Origin: an uncultured Colwellia sp.
GTDB taxonomy: Bacteria > Pseudomonadota > Gammaproteobacteria > Enterobacterales > Alteromonadaceae
Length of the DNA stretch: 17,382 nucleotides
Assembly: GCA_913020705.1 (NCBI GenBank)
Contig: CAJWBY010000093.1
Coordinates: forward strand, 1-17,382
Reading direction: 5' to 3'
Shown here: one piece after another, positions 8,738 to 15,658 of the stretch
Numbering within the stretch: the first letter of the stretch is position 1
How the letters are laid out: each line of letters opens with the position of its first letter
Notes under the pieces: model-generated
Told to the model about the DNA's origin: nothing
The model's input: only the letters and a program-made list of their open reading frames with translations
Databases searched by the model: none
Program-made: the position numbers and the translations under genes

Positions 8738-9967
8738 ATGACACAAAAAATGACAATAGGTGTAGGTAGCTCTGACGCAGCAACTGAATTAGCCAATCTT
8801 AACAACATGGTAGGTGATGTTCAGCCTGTCTCTTCAAACGAATTTAATGCTCGTATATCTAAAGCTCAGCAATTAATGAAAGCCAATAATATTGATGCGA
8901 CTTATGTCGATGCTGGTACTAACCTGTATTATTTCACAGGGACTAAATGGTATGCAAGCGAACGTATGGTGGGCGCAATCATTCCAAAAGAAGGCGAAAT
9001 TCAATATATTACCCCCTATTTTGAAGTGAACACGCTAGAACAGTATATGACCATTAAAGGTAAAATTAATGGTTGGCAAGAGCATGAAAGCCCTTATCAA
9101 TTATTTATTGAAATCTTAAAAAATATGGATATTGATTCAGGTACTATTGCGCTTGACGAATCAACCTCATTTTTTATCGCTGATGGTATTAAACAATGCG
9201 CTAACAATTACCAGCTTATAAACGCAAAAGCAATTACGTCTGGATGTCGCAGTGAAAAATCGTCACATGAGATTGCATTACTTCAACGCGCTAAAGATAT
9301 GACGATGGAAGTTCATAAAGCGGTTGCAAAAATATTATATGTAGGGATAAGTACTCAAGAAGTCACTCACTTTATACATCAAGCCCATATAAAAGTAGGA
9401 GCCCCCGCTGGTTCTTATTTCTGTATTGTTTTATTCGGTGAAGATTCGTCTTACCCACACGGTGTTAAATCTCCAAAAGCTTTAGAACTAAATGATATTG
9501 TGCTAATTGATACAGGCTGTCAGGTAGAAGGATACAACTCAGATATTACCCGAACCTATGTTTTTGGTGAAGCTAACGCACGTCAGCGTAAAATGTGGTT
9601 ACTAGAGAAAAATGCGCAAATAAAGGCATTTGAAGCAGCTAAAGTTGGCATTCCATGTGGTGATGTTGATGTTGCTGCTCGCGATTATTTAGCGAGCCAA
9701 GATATGGGGCCTGACTACGAAACACCTGGTTGTCCTCATAGAACGGGCCATGGTGTAGGTTTAGATATTCACGAGTGGCCTTATTTAGTGCGTAGTGATA
9801 GAACACCACTCGCTGTCGGTATGTGTTTCTCAAATGAGCCAATGTTGGTATTACCAAATGAATTTGGTATTCGTCTTGAAGATCATTTTTATATGACTGA
9901 ACATGGTGCAAAATGGTTTACAGAACCATCGCACTCTATTGATGATCCCTTTGGTTTAATGGCATAA
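8738..9967 (+). CDS. M24B metallopeptidase, Xaa-Pro aminopeptidase/dipeptidase-like
   Basis: Predicted cytoplasmic dinuclear-metal peptidase of 409 residues that would cleave Xaa-Pro bonds. The N-terminal creatinase-like domain covers about 35-165 and the pita-bread catalytic domain about 175-400. All five metal ligands of the family are present: Asp258 and Asp269 in IDTGCQVEGYNSD, His338 in GHGVGLDIHE, Glu367 in NEPM, and Glu381 in RLED. His241 (SYPHG) and His345 sit where catalytic-site histidines are usual. GGA lies 6 bases before ATG 8738. A leader of about 30 residues (MTIGVGSSDAATELANL) precedes the creatinase fold and has no signal-peptide character. M24B folds also include creatinase, prolidase and the DMSP lyase DddP; sequence alone does not fix the substrate, but Xaa-Pro peptidase is the most likely. 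Confidence 0.88.
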   Translation: MTQKMTIGVGSSDAATELANLNNMVGDVQPVSSNEFNARISKAQQLMKANNIDATYVDAGTNLYYFTGTKWYASERMVGAIIPKEGEIQYITPYFEVNTLEQYMTIKGKINGWQEHESPYQLFIEILKNMDIDSGTIALDESTSFFIADGIKQCANNYQLINAKAITSGCRSEKSSHEIALLQRAKDMTMEVHKAVAKILYVGISTQEVTHFIHQAHIKVGAPAGSYFCIVLFGEDSSYPHGVKSPKALELNDIVLIDTGCQVEGYNSDITRTYVFGEANARQRKMWLLEKNAQIKAFEAAKVGIPCGDVDVAARDYLASQDMGPDYETPGCPHRTGHGVGLDIHEWPYLVRSDRTPLAVGMCFSNEPMLVLPNEFGIRLEDHFYMTEHGAKWFTEPSHSIDDPFGLMA

Positions 9968-9983
9968 AAATATGTTTTCATTA

Positions 9984-10017
9984 ATGATAATGTGTGATGT
10001 TTATCATACATTATCAT
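9984..10017 (+). terminator. Long AT-rich hairpin after the peptidase gene
   Basis: Arms 9984-9998 and 10003-10017 pair over 15 positions with a single G-T wobble and a 4-base loop. It starts 17 bp after the peptidase stop. No clear T-run follows, so it is not a textbook intrinsic terminator; it may be a weak terminator, an RNA-stability element or a protein-binding palindrome. The arms contain GATAAT-like hexamers, but their spacing does not fit a Fur box. Confidence 0.4.
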
Positions 10018-10137
10018 CATACTTTATTTATATATTGAAAATAAGTGGCCAACGTTGACAAAATTATTATTTGGCTAATGGCTTCGCTTTGAGTAGAATC
10101 AACTCATACTTATAAATAAAATCGAAACATTGATACT

Positions 10138-10722
10138 ATGCACGCACTTTTTGAATACCTGCCGCTAGTTGTTTTTTTTATTGTTTATCAAGTAATGGAC
10201 ATTTACTGGGCAACAGGTTCATTAATTATTCTTGCCGCAGCACAAATTATTTACTATCTCATCAATAGAGAGGCAATTCCTAAACGTACTTTAATATTTT
10301 TTGTACTTATTGCCGTGTTCGGTGGTTTGACCATATTCTTGCACGATGATACTTTCCTCAAATGGAAAGTTACAATTATTAATTTGTTTTTTGCTATTGC
10401 GCTAATAATCAGTGACAAAGTATTTAAGAAAAACATCATTAAAGACTTTCTTGATGAAGCATTAATTCTGCCTGAAAACATTTGGGGGAAGCTTAATTTA
10501 GCGTGGGCTTTATTCTTTGCTTTTTGCGCATTTTTGAATTTATACGTTGCTTTTAATTTTGACCAAGATATCTGGGTTAACTTTAAAGTATTCGGTTTAA
10601 CTGGTTTAATGTTCATTTTCTCTATCGGCTCTGTTTTATCACTATCGAAATATTTACAAGATGATGAAGATGAAAGCGAGATTGAAAGTAAACAATCTGT
10701 AGAAGACGAAAACAACCAATAA
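10138..10722 (+). CDS. yciB: YciB, inner-membrane septation protein A
   Basis: YciB (septation protein A family) is a multi-pass inner-membrane protein linked to cell-envelope synthesis and septation; its exact activity is not settled. This 194-residue copy has the family opening (LFEYLPLVVFFIVYQ, about 4-18), five or so hydrophobic segments, FLHDDTFLKWKVTIIN (about 67-82), PENIWGKLNLAWALFFAF (about 112-129) and WVNFKVFGL (about 146-154). The C-terminal 20 residues are acidic and hydrophilic, slightly longer than in E. coli. No strong ribosome-binding site precedes ATG 10138. A TTGACA at 10055-10060 lacks a convincing -10 partner. yciI follows 34 bp later on the same strand. Confidence 0.92.
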   Translation: MHALFEYLPLVVFFIVYQVMDIYWATGSLIILAAAQIIYYLINREAIPKRTLIFFVLIAVFGGLTIFLHDDTFLKWKVTIINLFFAIALIISDKVFKKNIIKDFLDEALILPENIWGKLNLAWALFFAFCAFLNLYVAFNFDQDIWVNFKVFGLTGLMFIFSIGSVLSLSKYLQDDEDESEIESKQSVEDENNQ

Positions 10723-10756
10723 ATCTAACAGTCACCCTTTAATATATGGAAAATAA

Positions 10757-11059
10757 ATGTTTTATCTAATTTATTCAGAAGACGTTGAAAATAGCTTAGC
10801 ACTAAGAATGTCAGTGCGTGAAAATCACTTAGCACGTTTACGAGCCTTGCAAGATCAAGGGCGTTTATTAATTGCAGGACCTTGTCCAGCTATTGATAAT
10901 GAATCCCCTGGAGATGCAGGCTTTACCGGTTCACTCATTGTTGCTGAATTCAATAGTTTACCTGACGCACAAGAATGGGCAGATCAAGACCCGTATATTG
11001 AGGCTGGTGTTTATAAAAAAGTTACAGTAAAACCTTACAAAAAAGTACTGCCCTCATAA
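10757..11059 (+). CDS. yciI: YciI-family protein
   Basis: A 100-residue ferredoxin-like alpha/beta protein of the YciI family, whose biochemical role is not established for most members. MFYLIYSED at the start, [11 protein letters not shown] with His24, GRLLIAGP (35-42) and [13 protein letters not shown] with Asp78 (74-86) are the family landmarks; the His-Asp pair is thought to be the active site. GGA lies 7 bases before ATG 10757. It follows yciB closely, an arrangement common in gammaproteobacteria, and is probably co-transcribed with it. Confidence 0.92.
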   Translation: MFYLIYSEDVENSLALRMSVRENHLARLRALQDQGRLLIAGPCPAIDNESPGDAGFTGSLIVAEFNSLPDAQEWADQDPYIEAGVYKKVTVKPYKKVLPS

Positions 11060-11130
11060 AGATAAACGACTATAATTTTAAATAAATGCATTATTTTTAT
11101 GAAGTCATTAGAAACATAAAGAAGAGTATA

Positions 11131-11532
11131 ATGAAGAAACTTTTTACCTACAGTGTAGCAATAGCTTTTTGCTTATTATCTTCTACAAGCTATGCAAAAA
11201 AATCGATTGAGCAATGTGAAGCCAAACAAGACACAACTTCAGGGTTATCTAGTTGTTTTGATATAGTCAAAGCATCGATAGATAAAGAATTACAGACGTG
11301 GATAAACAATCAGGTTTTTATTCTTGAGGAGTTTGCCTTAACAACGGGCAGACGTTCTGCCTTAGATATGTTTAAGCGTTCTCAACGTAATTTTATCACC
11401 TTCAGAGAAAACGACTGCCGATGGCAATACCTTGCAATTTCGCCAAAAACTGGCGCAGCAGCGGCTTACAAAAAGTGTTATATTTTATTGAGTAAAGCAC
11501 GTATTAAGGAATTAGAGATGATCAAACTTTAA
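11131..11532 (+). CDS. Secreted LprI/DUF1311-type protein
   Basis: A small exported protein of 133 residues. The signal peptide is MKKLFTYSVAIAFCLLSSTS followed by YA, with cleavage likely after Ala22. The mature part has four cysteines (29, 42, 96, 116), spaced as in DUF1311/LprI proteins, which are stabilised by disulfides. The FKRSQRNFITFRENDC segment (81-96) matches the family's L-x-x-S-Q-R-x-W-x-x-F-R-x-x-x-C signature, with Asn replacing Trp. Some LprI relatives inhibit lysozyme; that function is not shown here. A longer frame begins at 11086, but AAGAAGAG just before ATG 11131 and the clean signal peptide decide for 11131. It lies 71 bp after yciI. Confidence 0.82.
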   Translation: MKKLFTYSVAIAFCLLSSTSYAKKSIEQCEAKQDTTSGLSSCFDIVKASIDKELQTWINNQVFILEEFALTTGRRSALDMFKRSQRNFITFRENDCRWQYLAISPKTGAAAAYKKCYILLSKARIKELEMIKL

Positions 11533-11554
11533 AATTAGTTTCAAGTTCTTTTAA

Positions 11555-11575
11555 AGCTTAGTAAATTGCTAAGCT
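11555..11575. terminator. Weak inverted repeat between convergent genes
   Basis: AGCTTAG (11555-11561) and CTAAGCT (11569-11575) form a 7-bp stem with a 7-base loop, about 22 bp past the LprI-like stop and 58 bp before the stop of the convergent DUF1461 gene. It could act as a bidirectional terminator, but the stem is short, AT-rich and without a long T-run. Confidence 0.3.
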
Positions 11576-11633
11576 GTAATTTACAAATGAATGCCACATG
11601 TTTCATTAATTTCAATACATCATTTATTAATCA

Positions 11634-12374
11634 TTACCCATTGAAAATTTTTGTCATCAATAATCGATAAATAATCACATAAATAATTAACGCTATAACC
11701 ACGAGCGATAAGCCGATTCCCGCAAATAAGTCTGGTGCTTTCATTAAACTACTCATTAACGATTCTTGATAATAAAAAAACCACTGATGATTTTCAGGAA
11801 ATACCAACGTATGTAAGTAGTAAAATATATCTGTAAAACCGAATACACTGAACGTTATTAGTAAAGTGGCACTTGGTATAACTATCGCCATCCATTGCTC
11901 TTTTTTATGAGGTTTGGGTTGTTTAAAACGATAAACACTCAAAATAACAATAAGTAATAGTAAAGCGTTAACGATAGATGTCGAACGTAATGTGTTAACT
12001 AAATCACTGACATCTTGTAAGTGTACGACCTCTGCTGTTGTGAGTAATAGTTTCTGCTCTTTGTCATTATTTTGGTAGCTGAGTTTTGCTAATCCCTCTC
12101 CGTTATTATTAATTTCATAGACTATTTCATTGAAACTCTTAAAATGCTGTTGGGTATTTGTACTAGCAAAGTCTCGTTTACCTTCGGTATTTTGTGGTAC
12201 ATAAGTTTTAATTGTTTGTTCAATGTCGAGTTTTGAATACCAAAACTCATAAAAAAAATTAGCACTTTTATTGACTTGCCAACTTAACCCTAACGAAAGA
12301 ACTAATAAAAACAAACATGTGCAAAGCCATAACATTGTAGTTAGACTTCTTTTTTTAACAAAAACACTCATCAT
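11634..12374 (-). CDS. DUF1461 integral membrane protein, Lit (lipoprotein transacylase)-like
   Basis: A 246-residue inner-membrane protein with four predicted spans (about 13-33, 133-149, 162-180, 214-240) and an extracytoplasmic loop of about 95 residues after the first. Two histidines sit in the DUF1461/TIGR01906 signature: His118 in EVVHLQDVSDL and His188 in DIFYYLHTLVFPENHQWFF. That family includes Lit of Gram-positive bacteria, which moves an acyl chain from the diacylglyceryl group to the N-terminal Cys of lipoproteins and uses two conserved histidines. Whether this Gram-negative homologue has that activity is inference. ATG 12374 overlaps the upstream stop by one base (TAATG); a second ATG at 12371 is possible. 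It is the last gene of a six-gene overlapping operon. Confidence 0.75.
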   Translation of the reverse strand: MMSVFVKKRSLTTMLWLCTCLFLLVLSLGLSWQVNKSANFFYEFWYSKLDIEQTIKTYVPQNTEGKRDFASTNTQQHFKSFNEIVYEINNNGEGLAKLSYQNNDKEQKLLLTTAEVVHLQDVSDLVNTLRSTSIVNALLLLIVILSVYRFKQPKPHKKEQWMAIVIPSATLLITFSVFGFTDIFYYLHTLVFPENHQWFFYYQESLMSSLMKAPDLFAGIGLSLVVIALIIYVIIYRLLMTKIFNG

Positions 12375-13078
12375 TAAAATTCATACTCTATAGCTACACG
12401 TAAAATATGGTCTTTACTCTTGCCATTTAGTCCTGTGATAAAGCCCGCTTCCCACTTCAATTGTTTTTGACCATCAAAACGCTGTATTCCCATAAATGCA
12501 GGACCAATACCTACGTAATCCTCTCCTGAATATAACTCTATTGCAGGTTGAAATTGCGGCAACCAGCGGTAACGATATTGGGCACGAAATTCCATTTCCA
12601 TCTCATTTTCAATATCATGACCCCACTCGTAAATAATGAAAGCATTGATACTTAAACTCGTACGCCCTATCTCTTTCTCAAACAACAGACCTGAAGTTAC
12701 TTCCCAAATATCTTTATTGTGGATTTTTTCAAATTCAAAAAGCATGCCCCAATCGGCCCAATATTCACCTTGTTCGGTTAACATCCAGCGGGTTTCAATT
12801 TCATAGGCTGATAAACTAAAATTATCATCAATATCACGTTCAGCCACGATATAAAATTCTACCATCACGTTGTCAAGAATCGATTGTCCGTAAGCAAACC
12901 GTTGCGCTAGATTACTAGTATAATTATTTTGGTGAGACAATAGTCGCCATTCGATTTCTTTTTCATTCGGCAACACATACGGGTGATAAACTTTATCCAC
13001 CACTACCCCATCGGCTAAGGTTTGCGCACTATAAAAATAGCTCAACATTATTGCCAAAGTAAAAAATATTTTTTTCAT
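12374..13078 (-). CDS. Secreted beta-barrel-like protein of unknown function
   Basis: A 234-residue exported protein. The signal peptide is MKKIFFTLAIMLSYFYSAQT followed by LA, with cleavage likely after Ala22. The mature part alternates hydrophobic and polar residues in strand-sized stretches (for example EIETRWMLTEQ, LLFEKEIGRTSLSINAFIIYEWG, FRAQYRYRWLPQFQPAIELYSG) and ends in YEF with a C-terminal Phe, the usual signal for BAM-assisted outer-membrane insertion. I infer a small outer-membrane barrel. GAAGGAAG lies 7 bases before ATG 13078, and ATGA overlaps the stop of the upstream FTR1-like gene; an in-frame start 54 bp earlier would bury the signal peptide and is rejected. The gene sits between FTR1-like and DUF1461 genes, suggesting a role in the same envelope process. 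I cannot name a family. Confidence 0.72.
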   Translation of the reverse strand: MKKIFFTLAIMLSYFYSAQTLADGVVVDKVYHPYVLPNEKEIEWRLLSHQNNYTSNLAQRFAYGQSILDNVMVEFYIVAERDIDDNFSLSAYEIETRWMLTEQGEYWADWGMLFEFEKIHNKDIWEVTSGLLFEKEIGRTSLSINAFIIYEWGHDIENEMEMEFRAQYRYRWLPQFQPAIELYSGEDYVGIGPAFMGIQRFDGQKQLKWEAGFITGLNGKSKDHILRVAIEYEF

Positions 13079-13875
13079 GATATAACTTCCTTCAAACGAA
13101 AAAATCGCCAAAGTTTTTTTGGGAATTGACACAAAATAAAAGCGGTGAATAAAGCCGTAAAATACAGTCCTACTTGTAATATCGTTGGACTTGCATCGTA
13201 ACCAAATAAAGCTTTCAAAAAGTACCCTAGTTCAGACTTTTCTCTGACAATAAAATTAAGGTCGAAAATCATACGAGTGCTAGGTAAGAAATCTATTTGT
13301 AATAATAAATCACTGGTTTTATTAATTAATCCACAAGCAAAAAGAATCAAAATAAACTCAGTACTTTGACCGTATAAACGTTCATTAAGAAAAGAGCAAA
13401 AAAAGTACAATAATACACTAATACTAATACAGATCCCTGCACCTAAAGTAACACCAACAAAAAGAGCATTTACCGCATCTTCATATGACCAGTATCCGAT
13501 AAAGTAAACAATAAAATTAGTACCCTGCAACATTATAATGAGCGCAAGAACTGCGGCAGCAGACTGCGATTTTTTCTGATTGCTGAATGTATTTTGAATA
13601 TTTTTATTTGATATATTAATAAAAAATAAAATCAAAAAGTAAACGAGAAGATGCAAAGCAGCATAAAACCATTCTAAGCCAGTGTCATCGTTCATCAGGC
13701 TTATTTTATCGATATAAAACCAAAGCATTAACATCAAAAAAACACCGACTAATGCACCAAGAATAAGTGCAATACCCGAAAGGGAAAGCTTACTTTTAAG
13801 CGACATCAACAACGCTACTATCATGAAAATAACTAAACTATTACTCAAAAATAAAAGAACGGTATTAATCAACAT
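13075..13875 (-). CDS. FTR1-like membrane protein lacking both REGxE iron motifs
   Basis: A 266-residue multi-pass inner-membrane protein with about seven hydrophobic spans. The C-terminal part, ELGYFLKALFGYDASPTILQ (215-234), strongly resembles the end of FTR1/EfeU iron permeases (L-G-x-L-L-x-x-L-x-G-Y-x-A-x-P-S). The two REGxE motifs that bind iron in that family are replaced: SNSLV (11-15) in the first span and LQGTN (116-120) in the fourth. It is therefore probably not a canonical Fe permease. ATG 13875 overlaps the cupredoxin stop by one base, and GAGGTGA lies 7 bases upstream. A periplasmic cupredoxin-fold partner encoded just before an FTR1-type gene is a known pairing in metal uptake systems. 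Family membership is likely; the transported substrate, if any, is unknown. Confidence 0.7.
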   Translation of the reverse strand: MLINTVLLFLSNSLVIFMIVALLMSLKSKLSLSGIALILGALVGVFLMLMLWFYIDKISLMNDDTGLEWFYAALHLLVYFLILFFINISNKNIQNTFSNQKKSQSAAAVLALIIMLQGTNFIVYFIGYWSYEDAVNALFVGVTLGAGICISISVLLYFFCSFLNERLYGQSTEFILILFACGLINKTSDLLLQIDFLPSTRMIFDLNFIVREKSELGYFLKALFGYDASPTILQVGLYFTALFTAFILCQFPKKLWRFFRLKEVIS

Positions 13876-14285
13876 TAAATGTCACCTCTATTATTTCCTA
13901 TAATAGGTTCGATAGCTTCTTTGATATGAAGGGGCGACTTCACCTTAATAGTTCCTTTTGCGCTATTAGGATTAAATTCACCAAAAAATTGATATTCGCC
14001 CACAGGCAATGGTCCAATAAAGATGACTGCTTTTTTATTGGGGAAGATAACTTTTTCGCGATTTAAATCAAAACTGTCGAATTCTTCAGGGGTTGTATCC
14101 CGATTATAAATAATAAGTTTCACTTTTTCGTTAGGTGGAATGGTTATGACTGCCGGGAAAAACAAGTGGTCTTTTAATTCTAATACATACTCAGTACGCT
14201 TTGCCCAAACGTCTGGGCTAAACGTTAAAAATAGAACAATGCTGATAATACTAATTTCTTTTATAAAAACAGCGTGTGTTTTCAC
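13875..14285 (-). CDS. Periplasmic cupredoxin-fold protein (EfeO-N/Cupredoxin_1-like), GTG start
   Basis: A 136-residue exported protein. A hydrophobic signal (about 9-24) leads to a likely cleavage after VWA at 28. The mature domain has the Cupredoxin_1-type pattern: FPAVITIPPNEKVKLIIYNRD (43-63), EEFDSFDLNREKVIFPN (67-83), GPLPVGEYQFFGEFNPNSAKGTIKV (91-115). Type-1 copper ligands are not complete: the protein has no cysteine, and no His or Met lies in the C-terminal ligand loop. Acidic residues (Glu67, Glu68, Asp70, Glu77, Glu103) could bind a metal, as proposed for EfeO-like domains. The start is GTG at 14285, overlapping the kinase stop as GTGA; GGGAG lies 7 bases upstream and supports it. 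It lies directly before the FTR1-like gene and is probably its periplasmic partner. Confidence 0.8.
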   Translation of the reverse strand: MKTHAVFIKEISIISIVLFLTFSPDVWAKRTEYVLELKDHLFFPAVITIPPNEKVKLIIYNRDTTPEEFDSFDLNREKVIFPNKKAVIFIGPLPVGEYQFFGEFNPNSAKGTIKVKSPLHIKEAIEPIIGNNRGDI

Positions 14286-15658
14286 GTATTTTCTCCCATA
14301 GTCTTTTTGGGAAAATTCACTGATATTTTAAGACCATTCAATTGTTCTGATTTTGCTAAAATTATTTTCGCACTATGGAGCTTAGCAATATGCTGAACAA
14401 TCGCTAATCCTAGACCACAGCCTACAACAGTTGATTGATGGCTATCACCGCCCACACGATAAAAACGGTCAAAAACTCGCCCATATTCACTTTCTTCAAT
14501 ACCCGGCCCAGAGTCTTCAACAATTAATGTAAAGCTTTGTTCGTCAACTTCAGTTTTCACCAATATATGGCCTCCATTAGGTGTGTATTTGCAAGCATTG
14601 CCAATTAAGTTTTTGACTAATGTCAATAAAGCAAATTCATTGGCGTAAAGGGTCGTTACTTGGCTTTCTAATGAAATGTCATGTTGATGTTTTATTATTT
14701 CAGGATATAAGTCACTAATAACTTGTTGTAATAATACTTTTAACGGAAGTTTAGTTACTTCCATGGTTAATTGATCAGGATTGGTACGATTTAACGTTAA
14801 TATTTGATCAACAACATGCGCCATTCGATCAACACTTTGCGCTAATTGCACTAGAGATGCTTGGCCCTGACTGTCGAGTTTATCACGCTGGGTAATATGT
14901 AAATTATGAACATTAATTTTAAGTACACTTAATGGTGTTCTTAGTTCATGAGCTGCATCAGAAGCGAAATAACGTTCACGAGAAAAAGCAGAAGATAATC
15001 GTTCAAATAATTGATTCAACGTGTGAATGACTGGTTGTAACTCTGTTTTTGTCGTTTCGCTTGAAAGTTTTGATAAGTCATTAATTTTCTTTTCTGAGAG
15101 TTCACGTCGTAAAACGGTTAACGGTTTTAAGGCGTGTCGGATTGCCATAGAAATAAATAAAGCAATCAGTGGTATCACTAAAATAATAGGGGTTACTGCA
15201 GATAAAATAACTTGTTCAGCAAGAGAAAATCGTTCTTTTATGGGTTGAGCAACAATCACTTTTTTATGAATATGATGAGGTTGGTCTATTGAAGAAGACT
15301 CAATGAATACACGCCATCGCTGACCAAGAAAGTTAAGTTCCGTGAACCCTGAAGATAGCTGAGTGATACTTTTTTTAGGTGCGTTATCAGTACGTAATAG
15401 CAGCTTTTTATTATTAAAAAGTTGATAAGCTATGTGCTTTGAAGGAACAACTGTCGTTTCATCTAATGATCTCCTTAAAGTATTTTCATTATAAATAGCT
15501 GAAGTGGCTAATAATGTTTTACCCATAATTTGTAATTGTTCATCAAATAAATTATTTGCCTGCTCCATACTTGCTTTATAGCCTTGTATAGCTGCAAGAA
15601 ATGTTACCAATGTGATAATTGATAATAAAATAAGGACTAAATAACGGCGAATCGACAT
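14282..15658 (-). CDS. Sensor histidine kinase, QseC/PmrB/BqsS type
   Basis: A 458-residue inner-membrane kinase. Transmembrane spans at about 8-26 and 148-172 flank a periplasmic sensor of about 120 residues. A HAMP-like linker (about 173-226) follows. The phospho-accepting His237 is in SDAAHELRTPL. The ATPase domain has the N box LVKNLIGNACKYTPNGG (347-363), G1 EDSGPGI (381-387), the F box VFDRFYR (395-401) and G2 GCGLGLAI (413-420). All catalytic motifs are intact. The periplasmic part has a HHIH cluster (128-131) that might bind metal; no exact RExxE iron motif of the PmrB/BqsS type is visible. ATG 15658 overlaps the regulator stop (TAATG). Its stop overlaps the start of the cupredoxin gene, which ties sensing to the downstream metal/envelope genes. 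Confidence 0.93.
   Translation of the reverse strand: MSIRRYLVLILLSIITLVTFLAAIQGYKASMEQANNLFDEQLQIMGKTLLATSAIYNENTLRRSLDETTVVPSKHIAYQLFNNKKLLLRTDNAPKKSITQLSSGFTELNFLGQRWRVFIESSSIDQPHHIHKKVIVAQPIKERFSLAEQVILSAVTPIILVIPLIALFISMAIRHALKPLTVLRRELSEKKINDLSKLSSETTKTELQPVIHTLNQLFERLSSAFSRERYFASDAAHELRTPLSVLKINVHNLHITQRDKLDSQGQASLVQLAQSVDRMAHVVDQILTLNRTNPDQLTMEVTKLPLKVLLQQVISDLYPEIIKHQHDISLESQVTTLYANEFALLTLVKNLIGNACKYTPNGGHILVKTEVDEQSFTLIVEDSGPGIEESEYGRVFDRFYRVGGDSHQSTVVGCGLGLAIVQHIAKLHSAKIILAKSEQLNGLKISVNFPKKTMGENT

Noticed and set aside
8738..9967. DMSP lyase DddP, which shares the M24B fold and is common in marine bacteria
   Set aside because: All canonical peptidase metal ligands and normal peptidase length are present, and nothing specific to DddP is visible; a tree with characterised DddP and PepP/PepQ would decide.
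9984..10017. Fur box made of GATAAT-like hexamers
   Set aside because: Only isolated hexamers match; the three-hexamer 19-bp arrangement is not present, and the signal is better described as a long hairpin.
10055..10081. Sigma-70 promoter for yciB with a perfect TTGACA
   Set aside because: The only downstream -10 candidate, TAATGG, matches poorly and lies at a 15-base spacer, so I do not call it.
10254..10715. Open frame of 153 codons antisense to yciB
   Set aside because: It mirrors a well-conserved membrane protein gene; Ser/Lys-rich composition and no initiation signal. The same applies to the antisense frames at 9639-9911, 8036-8248 and 2195-2479.
13079..13132. Upstream in-frame start for the barrel-like protein
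   Set aside because: It would put 18 residues before a clear signal peptide and deepen the overlap with the FTR1-like gene; ATG 13078 has a strong GAAGGAAG site.
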